A DNA stretch of 42,152 bases, taken from positions 1-42,152 of the forward strand of contig JACIYF010000007.1 in NCBI GenBank assembly GCA_014360065.1, given 5' to 3'. Position numbers and translations under genes: made by a program. Position 1 is the first letter of the stretch. The number at the start of each line of letters is the position of its first letter. Below the pieces are notes generated by a model, which saw nothing but the letters and a program-made list of their open reading frames with translations, was not told where the DNA came from and did no database searches. This DNA comes from Clostridia bacterium. GTDB taxonomy: Bacteria; Bacillota; DSM-521; Neomoorellales; JACIYF01. Positions 26,682 to 35,822 of this stretch are shown here, piece by piece.

Positions 26682-28080
26682 ATTGAGGGCAGGGGAAAAA
26701 GGGGCGGGAACTTTGTTATCCCGAGGTGCCAAGGTGTACTTTATTGGTATCGGCGGTATTGGCATGAGCGCCTTGGCTAGAGTACTGTTAGCAGATGGTT
26801 ATCAAATATCCGGCTCTGACCTGAAAGCTAGCTCAATCATAAACGAACTGGTTCTTGCCGGTGCCAAGGTCAGGATCGGGCACCATCATAGCTATCTGCC
26901 TGCAGATACTGATTTAGTGGTAGTCTCCTCGGCTATTGGTGAGGATAATCCTGAGCTTCAGGCTGCTCGTGAGCTGAACCTTCCGGTCATTAAACGGGGA
27001 CAGCTTTTAGCGTTGCTGATGAAAAACAAGAAAGGAATTGCCGTGGCTGGAGCTCACGGAAAGACTACTACCAGTTCCATGATTGCCAGGATCCTTCAGG
27101 CCTGGGGGGCAGACCCTACCATCTTGTTGGGGGGGCAACCACAGGATAGTGGTACCAATGGTGAACTAGGCCTCGGTGAATACTTGGTTGCCGAGGCAGA
27201 CGAAAGTGACGGTTCCTTTCTCTTGCTATCCCCCTGGGTTACAGTGGTAACCAACATTGAAGCCGATCACTTGGACTATTATCGCTCTTTGGATACGATC
27301 GAGGAGGCCTTCCGAAGATTTTTGAGTCAAACCAGACCCGGGGGATTTGCAGTACTGTGTGCAGATGATGGCGTAGTAGCTCGAATCGCTAGGCATTGTC
27401 AAGTGCCTCATTTCCTCTACGGTATCGATGCTGAAGCTGATTATGTGGCTAGAAATTTGGAATTTGCCCCAAGCAAATCCAGGTGCGATGTCTATTACCA
27501 TGGAGACCTGATTGGTGATTTGGAACTCTCTCTCCGTGGTCGTCATAATATAGCTAATGCCTTAGCTGCTGTTACTGTTGCCCACCGCCTGGGAGTACCA
27601 TTTTCCGTAGCCCGAGAATCCTTGGCTTTGTTCAAAGGGGTGAAGCGGCGTTATCACCGAATAGGGGTGGCGCGGGGAGTGACCGTCATTGATGACTATG
27701 CGCATCATCCGACTGAGATTAGAATGGTCCTACTAGCGGCACGGCAGGATTCTCCTCGCCGCGTAATTGCGGTTTTTCAGCCTCACCGCTATTCCCGGAC
27801 TGCTTATCTTTACCGAGAGTTCGGAAAAGCGTTTGACCAAGCGGATATCGTAATAGTTACCGATGTTTATGGTGCCGGGGAAAAACCTATGGCTGGTGTG
27901 TCTGGCGAGTTGGTTTGGAAAGCTATCAAGGAAAATGGTCATCCCAGCGCTTACTATATTCCTGAATTGGGTCAGGTAGCCCCTTATTTACGTGATAACT
28001 GCCAGGCGGGCGACATGGTGCTGACTTTAGGTGCGGGAGATGTCTATACAGTAGGCAAAGAGTTTCTCGAAATGAATTAG
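26656..28080 (+). CDS. murC: UDP-MurNAc:L-alanine ligase
   Basis: MurC adds the first amino acid of the stem peptide. VYFIGIGGIGMSALARVL near residue 24, GAHGKTTTSSMIA starting at residue 132, VAEADESDGSF, NIEADHLDYY and VIDDYAHHPTEI are the ordered motifs of the family. ATG 26656 and ATG 26659 both follow AAGGAAA; an in-frame ATG at 26635 lies deep in murG and is less likely. The 474-residue length is normal. In Clostridia murC often lies within the dcw cluster, unlike in B. subtilis. Confidence 0.95.
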   Translation: MMSAKVEAELRAGEKGAGTLLSRGAKVYFIGIGGIGMSALARVLLADGYQISGSDLKASSIINELVLAGAKVRIGHHHSYLPADTDLVVVSSAIGEDNPELQAARELNLPVIKRGQLLALLMKNKKGIAVAGAHGKTTTSSMIARILQAWGADPTILLGGQPQDSGTNGELGLGEYLVAEADESDGSFLLLSPWVTVVTNIEADHLDYYRSLDTIEEAFRRFLSQTRPGGFAVLCADDGVVARIARHCQVPHFLYGIDAEADYVARNLEFAPSKSRCDVYYHGDLIGDLELSLRGRHNIANALAAVTVAHRLGVPFSVARESLALFKGVKRRYHRIGVARGVTVIDDYAHHPTEIRMVLLAARQDSPRRVIAVFQPHRYSRTAYLYREFGKAFDQADIVIVTDVYGAGEKPMAGVSGELVWKAIKENGHPSAYYIPELGQVAPYLRDNCQAGDMVLTLGAGDVYTVGKEFLEMN

Positions 28081-28105
28081 CGTTGGAAGAGAAAGTGGGA
28101 ATGGT

Positions 28106-29017
28106 GTGCGCAATAATACTCTTGCAGTCAAAGAGCTTCGGAGCATGGTACGCGGCCAGGTGATGTGTAATGCACCTATGGTGCAGTATACAACCTGGCG
28201 GGTTGGTGGCCCGGCTGACATCTTGTTGATTCCATATGATGCCGAAGACGTTTTCAATGCCTGCCAGTTGGCACGAAGGTATGACCTTCCCATCACTGTA
28301 ATTGGGAACGGTTCCAACATATTAGTGAAGGATGCTGGAATTCGCGGACTTACCATACGAACTGCTGGTGGGCTAACGGGAGTTGAAGCTATAGGCGAAG
28401 GCAAGGTGCGGGTCAATGCCGGGACCATGGTGGGAAGCCTGATTGGGTACTGCATTCGTCACTCCTTGGCGGGACTCGAATTTCTAGCGGGTATTCCTGC
28501 TACCATCGGTGGGGCCACCATCATGAATGCTGGTGCCATGGGTCAATGCATAGGCGAAATACTCCGAGCAGTAGAGGTACTAGATCCTGATATGGTTGTT
28601 AGGCAATACCAGCGGAAAGATCTCAACTTTGAATATCGCCGCTCGTCTTTGATGGGTACCCAAAAAATAGTTCTGGCAGCCGAACTAGGAGTGAAACCGG
28701 GAAATCGTGCACATATCACCGAGAGAGCTCGACAAAACCTGGTTATGCGCCGAAAACAGCAACCGTTGAACTCTCCTAGTGCAGGAAGTGTCTTCATTAA
28801 CCCTCCGGGCTGGGCAGCAGGCTATTTGATCGAGAAGGCTGGCGGCAAAGGACTGACTCGAGGAGGAGCTAGCGTTTCAACCAAACACGCAAATTTTATC
28901 GTTAATACTGGCAGGGCTACAGCTTCAGACATATTAGGGCTTATCGATGAAGTTCGTGCTCTAGTCCAAAAACAATTTAACATCCTCCTGGAAACAGAGA
29001 TTCAAATTCTTGGCTAG
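28106..29017 (+). CDS. murB: UDP-N-acetylenolpyruvoylglucosamine reductase
   Basis: MurB reduces the MurA product to UDP-MurNAc using NADPH and bound FAD. The FAD-binding part has TTWRVGGPADILLIP, VIGNGSNILVKDAGIRGLTI and GLEFLAGIPATIGGATIMNAG. The catalytic serine lies in the GSVFINP motif near residue 230 (SAGSVFINPPG), and EKAGGKGLTRGGASVSTKHA follows, so this is a short type IIb-like form of 303 residues. The start is GTG 28106. The only weak sign is its ribosome binding site (AGTGGGAATG). murA starts 29 nt downstream. Confidence 0.94.
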   Translation: MRNNTLAVKELRSMVRGQVMCNAPMVQYTTWRVGGPADILLIPYDAEDVFNACQLARRYDLPITVIGNGSNILVKDAGIRGLTIRTAGGLTGVEAIGEGKVRVNAGTMVGSLIGYCIRHSLAGLEFLAGIPATIGGATIMNAGAMGQCIGEILRAVEVLDPDMVVRQYQRKDLNFEYRRSSLMGTQKIVLAAELGVKPGNRAHITERARQNLVMRRKQQPLNSPSAGSVFINPPGWAAGYLIEKAGGKGLTRGGASVSTKHANFIVNTGRATASDILGLIDEVRALVQKQFNILLETEIQILG

Positions 29018-29046
29018 CTGACACTAAAAGCCAGGGGGGGTTCTAA

Positions 29047-30286
29047 TTGAATGCCATTCGGATCAGGGGAGGCATACCCCTCTCCGGGACCGTTAGAATT
29101 AGCGGAGCCAAGAACGCTGCGCTTCCTGTGATGGCAGCTACTCTCTTAACCGAGGAGAAGTGCCGTATCAACCAAGTGCCCGCTTTGGGCGATGTAATGG
29201 TTATGGGCCATGTTCTGGAGCTGCTGGGCGCTAGAGTGACTCACAATGGAGAGTCCATGTTAATTGATAACCGCGACGTACAGCCTCGGAAGGTTTTGTC
29301 GCCGCTAATGCGGCAGCTCCGTGCTTCTTGCTTGAGCCTTGGGCCTTTGCTGGGTCGGTTTGGTTGGGCATGCATAAGCTATCCCGGTGGATGTGATATT
29401 GGGCCTCGTCCCATCGATTTACACTTGAAAGGCTTGGCAGCTATGGGGGCAGAGATCTCCCAGGAGGGAGGGTACATTAGTGCGAGGGCAAGAGAACTCG
29501 TAGGTGCAAATATCCACCTAGATTTTCCTAGCGTGGGCGCTACCGAGAATCTTATGATGGCAGCTAGCCTGGCCAAGGGTACAACATTGATACACAATGC
29601 TGCCAAGGAACCCGAGATAGTAGATTTACAAAATTACTTGAATTCCATGGGCTGGACTTCACACCATTAAAATTGAGGGAGTTGAAAGATTAAGCGGGGC
29701 AGAGCACGAAATCATTCCTGACCGAATTGAGGCAGGAACCTATCTGATTGCAGGAGCCATTACCGGAGGGACTCTAAGGGTAGAAAACGTCGTACCTGAG
29801 CATTTGAGTGCACTGATTGCTAAGTTAGGCGAAGCGGGAGCTGTATTGGCGATTGGTCCGGACTATATTGAGATTGTGGGACCGGCTAGGCCCAGGGCAG
29901 TAGATGTAAAGACTTTGCCCTATCCTGGTTTTCCCACAGACCTACAGCCCCAGATTATGGCTCTCCTATCTCTAGCTGAGGGGACAAGTACGATTACCGA
30001 AAGCATCTTTTTAAGCCGTTTTAAACACGTGGATGAGCTCCGAAGGATGGGGGCCCAGATTGTAACCGAGGGCCAGAGTGCCATTGTTCGGGGTGTAAAA
30101 AAGTTGGTTGGGGCCACGGTTACAACTACTGACCTCCGTGCTGGGGCCGGCCTCCTCCTGGCTGGTTTGGCTGCCGAGGGGGTTACCGTGCTGGAACAGA
30201 TCCAGCACTTAGATCGGGGCTACAGTGACATCGAAAGCAAACTGAAAAGTCTCGGGGCCGAGATAGAGCGATTGGCGACCAATTGA
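29047..30286 (+). pseudogene. murA: UDP-N-acetylglucosamine 1-carboxyvinyltransferase, frameshifted
   Basis: MurA transfers enolpyruvate to UDP-GlcNAc, the first committed step of peptidoglycan synthesis. From TTG 29047 the frame encodes ISGAKNAALPV (K and N of the active site) and YPGGCDIGPRPIDLHL with the catalytic cysteine, then runs to TAA 29668-29670 shortly after YLNSMG. The +1 frame continues from about 29654 with LHTIKIEGVERLSGAEHEII, DRIEAGTYLIAGA and LRAGAGLLLAGLAAEG to TGA 30284. Family proteins have about six residues of the GA-IRGAG type at the joint; these are missing. Adding 17 nt would restore one frame of 418 residues, the typical length. Either a real recent deletion or an assembly error; all other key residues look intact. 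Confidence 0.85.
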
Positions 30287-30323
30287 TCGCGGCGAGACGA
30301 AGCAAGATAGGCTTTTTAAGGTG

Positions 30324-31079
30324 ATGGAATTGAAGGCAAAAATAGCTATCATAGGTTTTGCACTAATCTTTTTAAGCGGGGGCATCTACTTGTTCCTACA
30401 ATCGTCATTCTTTGCAGTACAAAAAGTAGTGGTAGTAGGAGTATCAACCTTAAGCGGGCCCGAAGTGGTTGAGCTAGCTGGTATAGAACCCGGCACCAAT
30501 ATTTTTGCCATCCGGACCGAGGAGGTTAAGCGTCGGCTTCTCACCCTGCCAGCTATTGCTGGCGTAAGCATTGAGCGTCACCTTCCTTCATCTATTACAT
30601 TGGAAGTTCAGGAGAGACGGCCAGTAGCAGTGGTCAGGGGAAGTAGCGGTCTGCTGGCGTTAGACCAGGAGGGATTTTGTATAGCTAAGGCTGATAGGCT
30701 GAGCTCTCTAAAATTGCCGCTTCTAAGTCGCCAGAGCACCAATGATATTGAGAACTTGAGTTTAGGGGGGCGCTTACGCGGTGAGGGATGGGACATCCTG
30801 CTCAACATAGCGGCTAAGGTGTCCGACTCGAGTAGAGGCCAAATCAGCGAGATACGTTTGGACAAGCTTAATCACCTCAGCATTTACCTATTGTGGGGTC
30901 CTGAGATTAGGCTGGGGGAAGCTGGGTCCTTAAATCCGGAAGTAATAACGGAAAAGGTCAATATGGTAGAGAAAATCATTGGCTTGTGGCGCCAAGGGCA
31001 GTTTCCTCCTACCACCCGGTACATTGATGTTGGCCACCAGGGCTTCCCGACGCTGGGTGAAGTGAGCTTAAAGGAGTAG
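30324..31079 (+). CDS. ftsQ: Cell division protein FtsQ/DivIB
   Basis: FtsQ/DivIB is a bitopic division protein that bridges early and late septal proteins. One membrane helix (IAIIGFALIFLSGGIYLFL, about residues 7-25) is followed by a POTRA domain (FFAVQKVVVVGVSTLSGPEV to about residue 95) with SIERHLPSSITLEVQERRPVA, then the beta domain with LALDQEGFCI. The product has about 251 residues. GTG 30321, ATG 30324 and TTG 30330 are possible starts; none has an ideal ribosome binding site. Its place after murA and before sbp is typical for Clostridia. Confidence 0.87.
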   Translation: MELKAKIAIIGFALIFLSGGIYLFLQSSFFAVQKVVVVGVSTLSGPEVVELAGIEPGTNIFAIRTEEVKRRLLTLPAIAGVSIERHLPSSITLEVQERRPVAVVRGSSGLLALDQEGFCIAKADRLSSLKLPLLSRQSTNDIENLSLGGRLRGEGWDILLNIAAKVSDSSRGQISEIRLDKLNHLSIYLLWGPEIRLGEAGSLNPEVITEKVNMVEKIIGLWRQGQFPPTTRYIDVGHQGFPTLGEVSLKE

Positions 31080-31083
31080 GAAG

Positions 31084-31434
31084 GTGAGGGGTATGTGGTT
31101 ACCGATTGTTGGACTGGTAGTAGGAATCATGTTAGGACTTTTGTTTCCGTTTCATGTTCCGGTAGCTTATGCTAAATACATGTCAGTAGCGGTTTTAGCG
31201 GCCTTGGATTCAGTTTTTGGCGGCCTTCGAGCTGGGCTGGAAGACAGTTTTGATAATGCTATTTTTCTTACCGGGTTTTTTACTAACGCTCTCCTAGCAG
31301 GGATACTAGCCTACATTGGCGATCAATTGGGCGTGGAGCTATACTTAGCGGCGGTATTTGCCTTTGGTGTGCGCCTATTTCAAAACTTGGCCATTATGCG
31401 AAGGGAAATCCTTAAAAGCTGGCGTGGACGTTAG
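31084..31434 (+). CDS. sbp: Small basic membrane protein, DUF1290 (Sbp)
   Basis: This 116-residue protein has three hydrophobic segments (about 5-25, 33-50 and 60-85), the DUF1290 core AYAKYMSVAVLAALDSVFGG with LEDSFDNAIFLTGFFTNALL, and a basic C-terminal tail ending RREILKSWRGR. It matches Sbp of B. subtilis, located before ftsA and of unknown biochemical function. GTG 31084 has AAGGAG 8 nt upstream; ATG 31093 is an alternative. It begins 5 nt after ftsQ, so it is in the same transcript. Confidence 0.9.
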   Translation: MRGMWLPIVGLVVGIMLGLLFPFHVPVAYAKYMSVAVLAALDSVFGGLRAGLEDSFDNAIFLTGFFTNALLAGILAYIGDQLGVELYLAAVFAFGVRLFQNLAIMRREILKSWRGR

Positions 31435-31507
31435 GCTTTTGCAGGGAAAATTAGGTTGAACGTGGAATTGTTGAACATCCTGCTCAGCAGCCAAGGGGGC
31501 GTAGTGG

Positions 31508-32746
31508 TTGGCCAAGCGTAATACGATAGTAGGCCTGGATGTGGGATCAACGAAGGTGGCCGCGATTGTTGGCCAGGTAATGGAGGATGGCCATATAAAC
31601 ATCATTGGGCTTGGCCAGACCCCTTCTCTAGGTATACGAAAAGGAATGGTAGTAGACATCGAGGCAACGGCCAAGGCCATACGGTCGGCTGTAGAAAAGG
31701 CTGAGCAAATGAGCGGCATTGAAATCGAATCTGCCTTTGTCAGCATTGGAGGGCCTCATATTGCTTGTTCCAGAAACCGGGCTGTAGTTGCGGTGTCGAG
31801 AGAGGATCAAGAAATATCAAGTGAGGATACCCAACGAGTCTTACAAGCCGCTAAGCTAATACCACTGTCGCCAGACCGGAGGGTAATCCATGTTCTTCCT
31901 TGCCATTATACGGTTGATGGCTATGGAGGCATTGTTGACCCGGTTGGAATGTACGGAAATAGACTAGAAGTAGAAAGCCAGATTATAACTGGAGCAAGCA
32001 ACGCTGTTCAGAACTTGTTGAAGAGCGTCTATAAGGGTGGAGTGGAAGTTCAAGAGCTAGTAGCAAGCTCACTAGCCACAGCCGAGGCGGTATTGATGCC
32101 AGCTGAGCGTGAGCTAGGGGTCGTCTTGGTTGATATTGGTGGCGGGACTTCTGATATTGCTATCTTCCATGAGGGCAGCTTGTGGTTTGCAACGGTGCTA
32201 CCGGTTGGCGGAAGTTACCTGACGAGCGACTTGGCGGTAGGGCTAAGAACGCCACTTAGTGAAGCTGAAAGGCTCAAACAGGAGCACGGCACTGTACTAG
32301 TAAGCGAAACCTCAGATGCTGATTTTGTTGAAGTGCCCAGCATTGGGATGCAGGAGCGCCGGCAAGTTTCGCTAAAGATGGTGGCCAGCATTCTGGAACC
32401 GAGAGCCCAAGAGATTTGCGGCTTGATCAAGCAAGAGCTCCAGCGGTCTGGATATGGAGAGTTGGTGCCTGGGGGTATTGTGCTTACTGGCGGTGTGTCA
32501 CAGACGCGGGGTCTGGCTGATCTGCTTGCTCGTGACCTCAACCTCCCGGTACGCTTGGGTCGACCGGTAGATGTGGGTGGCTTGGCTGATATGGTTAACC
32601 TTCCTTCGCTGGCGACAGCTTGTGGGTTGGTTGTATATGGAGCTCAGCGTTCAAGTCAGTTGCATTTGACTAATGAGAAGCATTCTTCATTGGGAAGAAT
32701 GTGGGACAAGATTTCTAGTTGGTTTAGAGAGCTGATTTCAGTTTGA
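31508..32746 (+). CDS. ftsA: Cell division protein FtsA
   Basis: FtsA is an actin-like ATPase that tethers FtsZ to the membrane. The 412-residue protein has IVGLDVGSTKVAAIVG (phosphate 1), the SHS2 insert region around residues 80-165, VVLVDIGGGTSDIAIF near residue 200 (phosphate 2) and GGIVLTGGVSQTRGLADLL (adenosine motif). The tail GRMWDKISSWFRELISV has the amphipathic membrane-targeting pattern. The start is TTG 31508, 8 nt after AGGGGG. A 73-nt gap separates it from sbp and 26 nt from ftsZ. Confidence 0.95.
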   Translation: MAKRNTIVGLDVGSTKVAAIVGQVMEDGHINIIGLGQTPSLGIRKGMVVDIEATAKAIRSAVEKAEQMSGIEIESAFVSIGGPHIACSRNRAVVAVSREDQEISSEDTQRVLQAAKLIPLSPDRRVIHVLPCHYTVDGYGGIVDPVGMYGNRLEVESQIITGASNAVQNLLKSVYKGGVEVQELVASSLATAEAVLMPAERELGVVLVDIGGGTSDIAIFHEGSLWFATVLPVGGSYLTSDLAVGLRTPLSEAERLKQEHGTVLVSETSDADFVEVPSIGMQERRQVSLKMVASILEPRAQEICGLIKQELQRSGYGELVPGGIVLTGGVSQTRGLADLLARDLNLPVRLGRPVDVGGLADMVNLPSLATACGLVVYGAQRSSQLHLTNEKHSSLGRMWDKISSWFRELISV

Positions 32747-32772
32747 GCGTTTGGTGAGAAGGAGGTTTTGCC

Positions 32773-33819
32773 ATGTTAGAATTGGAGGAAGTGAGCGGGG
32801 AGCAATTCGCCGGAATTAAGGTAGTAGGGGTTGGAGGAGGCGGAAATAATGCGGTTAATAGGATGATTAAGGCGGGATTGCAAGGGGTAGAATTCATCGG
32901 CGTCAATACCGATCTCCAAGCTTTGCAACTCTGCCAAGCCGAGGGCAAGCTGCAGATCGGAGCTAAGCTGACGAAGGGTCTTGGGGCTGGGGCTAATCCT
33001 GAAATTGGAAAGAAGGCAGCCGAGGAAAGCCGCGATGAAATCATGGCGGCCATTCGAAATGCGGACATGGTTTTTGTTACCGCTGGCATGGGCGGCGGAA
33101 CCGGGACTGGCGCTGCACCAGTGGTAGCTGAGTTAGCCAAACAAGCTGGGGCCCTAACCGTAGGAGTGGTCACCCGCCCGTTTAGCTTTGAAGGCCGCAA
33201 ACGAGCCGAGCAAGCGGAGAAAGGAATTGCTGAACTTAGAACTAAAGTAGACACTCTAATCGTAATTCCCAATGATCGTCTGCTTCAAGTGGTGGACAAG
33301 CAAACTTCCATAACCGAAGCTTTCCGAATTGCCGACGACGTATTGCGGCAGGGAGTGCAGGGGATCTCCGATCTTATTGCCGTTCCCGGTCTCATCAACC
33401 TGGATTTTGCCGATGTCAAGGCTATTATGTTGGACACTGGATCGGCCCTCATGGGTATTGGTAGAGCTAGCGGAGAAAAAAGAGCGGCAGAGGCGGCCCG
33501 CATGGCCATCTCGAGTCCATTGCTAGAGACTTCGATTGAGGGAGCCAAAGGAGTTCTTCTTAATATCACCGGAGGTAACGATTTGGGGTTGTTCGAGGTA
33601 AACGAGGCGGCAGAGATCATTGCCTCGGCTGCCGACCGGGATGCCAACATAATCTTTGGGGCGGTAATAGATGAGACTTTGGGCGATGAAATCCGCATTA
33701 CGGTAATTGCTACGGGCTTCGACCAAAAGCCTTCCAAAAAAGTGGAGCTGCCTGAACTAGAACTTAAGGGTTTCGACACAGACCAGCTGGACATACCAGC
33801 GTTTCTACGCCGGCGCTAG
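32773..33819 (+). CDS. ftsZ: Cell division protein FtsZ
   Basis: FtsZ is the tubulin-like GTPase of the division ring. It shows [16 protein letters not shown] near residue 20, the tubulin signature [16 protein letters not shown] around 107-120, the T7 loop with [11 protein letters not shown] near 211, and the conserved C-terminal peptide DIPAFLRRR that binds FtsA and SepF. At 348 residues the linker is short, as in many Clostridia. ATG 32773 follows AAGGAGG. A clear terminator 39 nt after the stop closes the dcw transcript, and the sporulation block follows. Confidence 0.97.
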   Translation: MLELEEVSGEQFAGIKVVGVGGGGNNAVNRMIKAGLQGVEFIGVNTDLQALQLCQAEGKLQIGAKLTKGLGAGANPEIGKKAAEESRDEIMAAIRNADMVFVTAGMGGGTGTGAAPVVAELAKQAGALTVGVVTRPFSFEGRKRAEQAEKGIAELRTKVDTLIVIPNDRLLQVVDKQTSITEAFRIADDVLRQGVQGISDLIAVPGLINLDFADVKAIMLDTGSALMGIGRASGEKRAAEAARMAISSPLLETSIEGAKGVLLNITGGNDLGLFEVNEAAEIIASAADRDANIIFGAVIDETLGDEIRITVIATGFDQKPSKKVELPELELKGFDTDQLDIPAFLRRR

Positions 33820-33857
33820 GGCGCATTCTTAAACAAATATATTGGGTTATGCGAGAT

Positions 33858-33890
33858 AACCGGCAGGGTGACTGCTGGTTTTTTCGTTTT
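33858..33890 (+). terminator. Rho-independent terminator after ftsZ
   Basis: AACCGGCAG (33858-33866), loop GGTGA and CTGCTGGTT (33872-33880) form a 9-bp stem with one G-T pair, followed by TTTTCGTTTT. It ends the dcw transcript before spoIIGA. Confidence 0.85.
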
Positions 33891-33901
33891 CGGGTAAGGG
33901 A

Positions 33902-33969
33902 TTGCGACAATTTTTTGCCAGCCTGACAGGTACAATGGTGTTATCAAAGGTCATCTACCTTCATACAAT
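33902..33969 (+). promoter_or_regulatory. Candidate promoter region of spoIIGA-sigE, with 0A-box-like site
   Basis: Two -10-like elements lie in an exact 9-nt repeat, TACAATGGT, at 33931-33939 and 33964-33972. The downstream one has TTATCA (33941-33946) 17 bp upstream, a normal sigma-A spacing. The upstream one has TTGCGA (33902-33907) 23 bp upstream, a long spacing like that of Spo0A-activated spoIIG promoters (22 bp in B. subtilis). TGCGACAA (33903-33910) read on the other strand is TTGTCGCA, one mismatch from the 0A-box TTGTCGAA. Which promoter is real is not decided by sequence alone. Confidence 0.45.
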
Positions 33970-34010
33970 GGTAACAATTAACGGTAGCCCTGTGTGGACG
34001 GGGTGGTTTA

Positions 34011-34943
34011 GTGCCGCCAGTTGTTTACCTAGATGTATATTTCTTAATTAATCTGACTATGGACTATGTCATCCTATGGACGGTGGCCAAACTGGGTCGG
34101 TTTCGGGTCTCGGCTACCCGTCTACTAGCTGGTGCTTTGGTAGGATCAGTATTCTCAGCTTTGGGCATAACTGGGTTAGTTCCTATCTGGGGACCGGAAT
34201 CTCTCTACTGGAAGGTAATAGTCTCTGCCGTGATGACACTGGTAACCTTTATGCCCTTGGGATGGATACAGGCTCTCTACGGCATTGGTTATCTTTACTT
34301 GGTGACTTTTCTCATCGGCGGCGCTATAGTGGGTGCTATTTCCATGTTTTCAAGTTCATTCTATCGGCTAGGAGCCATTCGCGGGGTTTCTTCTTTTTTG
34401 GTTGATGTGAAGTACCCTTGGCTAGTGGTGGGTATCATCGCTGCCTGGTTTTTTGCTCGCCTGGGCATTCCCTTTCTTCAAAAAAATGTATTTCAAAGCT
34501 TATTTAGGGTTCCGATCATTTTACGGTTTGGGAAGCAAGCCTTTCCAACTTACGCGCTGGTAGATACCGGAAACAACCTCAAGGACCCTTTAACCCAAAA
34601 ACCAGTTATGATCGTTGAGTACGATTTGCTTGGTCCCATATTGCCTGAGGAAGTTCGCAGGCTGTTTGAAACGGATGGTGAGCCTGATGCCCAAAAGATT
34701 GCCGCCATTTTAGGCCAGACGAGCTTGGCGTCAAGAGTTCGACTTATTCCTTTTAGTTCTATAGGTAAACCGCAGGGTTTACTCCTTGGTCTTCGGCCAG
34801 ACGAGGTAGTAGTAGTTCATGATCGGAGGCCCATTAAGATTCGGGGGGTGATTATTGGAGTTTACAGGAAAAAGTTATCACCCAGCGGCGAATATAGGGC
34901 CTTGCTTCACCCTCAGATATTGGAGTTAGCCATGGGAGCCTAA
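34011..34943 (+). CDS. spoIIGA: Sporulation sigma-E factor-processing peptidase SpoIIGA
   Basis: SpoIIGA is a membrane-embedded aspartic protease in the sporulation septum that cuts the pro-sequence from sigma-E after a signal from SpoIIR. The 310-residue protein has five hydrophobic segments in the first 160 residues (VYLDVYFLINLTMDYVILW onward) and a cytoplasmic protease domain with ALVDTGNNLKDPLTQKPVMI, where D185 is the catalytic aspartate. VRLIPFSSIGKPQGLLLGLRPD and the VIIGVYRKKLS segment match the family. The start is GTG 34011. Its substrate gene sigE follows after 164 nt. All three players, spoIIGA, sigE and spoIIR, are in this window. Confidence 0.94.
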   Translation: MPPVVYLDVYFLINLTMDYVILWTVAKLGRFRVSATRLLAGALVGSVFSALGITGLVPIWGPESLYWKVIVSAVMTLVTFMPLGWIQALYGIGYLYLVTFLIGGAIVGAISMFSSSFYRLGAIRGVSSFLVDVKYPWLVVGIIAAWFFARLGIPFLQKNVFQSLFRVPIILRFGKQAFPTYALVDTGNNLKDPLTQKPVMIVEYDLLGPILPEEVRRLFETDGEPDAQKIAAILGQTSLASRVRLIPFSSIGKPQGLLLGLRPDEVVVVHDRRPIKIRGVIIGVYRKKLSPSGEYRALLHPQILELAMGA

Positions 34944-34949
34944 TAGTTA

Positions 34950-35055
34950 GGGGCGAGGAGCGCCCCATGCGGCCAGGCCGCACAACCGGATATAACGAAA
35001 AATTAGCCATTCCGCCTCTGCCCACCTAGCCCTACCGAGGTTCGCAAGGGTAGGG
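34950..35055 (+). promoter_or_regulatory. Three GC-rich hairpins in the spoIIGA-sigE gap
   Basis: GGGGCG/CGCCCC (34950-34955 with 34961-34966), the near-perfect palindrome TGCGGCCAGGCCGCA (34968-34982) and CCCTACC/GGTAGGG (35030-35036 with 35049-35055) lie in 106 nt. None has a T tract. The stretch is more GC-rich than its neighbours. A role in mRNA stability or in setting the SpoIIGA to sigma-E ratio is possible but inferred. Confidence 0.45.
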
Positions 35056-35107
35056 GGGCAGGGTTGGCGGCTGGAAGTAAATGGTTGTTCGGAGGGGGGT
35101 ACCACCA

Positions 35108-35818
35108 ATGAGAACTGTCGAGCTACCGCATTGGCTACTCAAGGTACTGCGCTGGCTTGGCTTGCTCAAGGACATCTACTATATTGGCCGCAGTGAAGCT
35201 TTGCCGGCTCCACTAAGTAACGAGGAAGAGGCTGCCTTGTTAGATCAGCTGGGAAATGGAGATACAAATGCCAAGGCCTCATTGATCGAACATAACTTGC
35301 GCCTAGTGGTCTATATTGCTAGGAAGTTTGAGAATACAGGAGTAGCAATAGAAGATCTGGTGTCAATAGGAACTATTGGGCTGATCAAGGCCGTGAATAC
35401 GTTTGATCCGGGCAAAAAGATTAAACTGGCCACTTATGCCTCTAGGTGCATAGAAAATGAGATTCTCATGTACCTCAGGAGGACCAGTCGCAATCGACTT
35501 GAGATCTCCTTTGATGAGCCGCTCAACATTGATTGGGATGGGAATGAGCTCTTGCTTTCTGATGTTCTAGGAACGGACACCGATGCAACATACCGTTCCG
35601 TAGAAGAAGAGGTGGATAAGAAGCTCCTACAGGCAGCTATGAGCAAGCTTTCTCCACGTGAGAGGAAGATTATGGAATGCCGCTTTGGGTTAAAGGGTGG
35701 TCGGGCCAAAACTCAGAAGGAGGTAGCTGACCTTTTGGGCATCTCGCAATCTTATATATCTCGGCTAGAAAAAAGGATCATTAAACGATTGCGCCGAGAG
35801 ATTATCCGGTTGGAGTAA
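35108..35818 (+). CDS. sigE: RNA polymerase sporulation sigma factor E (pro-sigma-E)
   Basis: Sigma-E is the early mother-cell sigma factor, made as an inactive precursor. The first roughly 25 residues ([20 protein letters not shown] and beyond) form the amphipathic pro-sequence, followed by [16 protein letters not shown] around the cleavage site. Region 2 has [16 protein letters not shown] and [36 protein letters not shown] and the region 4 helix-turn-helix [20 protein letters not shown] are almost identical to B. subtilis. GGAGGGGG at 35091-35098 selects ATG 35108 over the in-frame ATG 35081. The product has 236 residues. A terminator follows. Confidence 0.96.
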   Translation: MRTVELPHWLLKVLRWLGLLKDIYYIGRSEALPAPLSNEEEAALLDQLGNGDTNAKASLIEHNLRLVVYIARKFENTGVAIEDLVSIGTIGLIKAVNTFDPGKKIKLATYASRCIENEILMYLRRTSRNRLEISFDEPLNIDWDGNELLLSDVLGTDTDATYRSVEEEVDKKLLQAAMSKLSPRERKIMECRFGLKGGRAKTQKEVADLLGISQSYISRLEKRIIKRLRREIIRLE

Positions 35819-35822
35819 GTTA

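Noticed and set aside
29804-30286. Separate small gene after the first part of murA
   Set aside because: Conserved MurA sequence continues in the same frame upstream of TTG 29804 back to about 29654, so this is the second half of one broken gene.
32724-33794. Two long minus-strand open frames (182 and 169 codons) opposite ftsZ
   Set aside because: They mirror the codon pattern of ftsZ, have Ser/Pro/Thr-rich low-complexity translations and no family resemblance.
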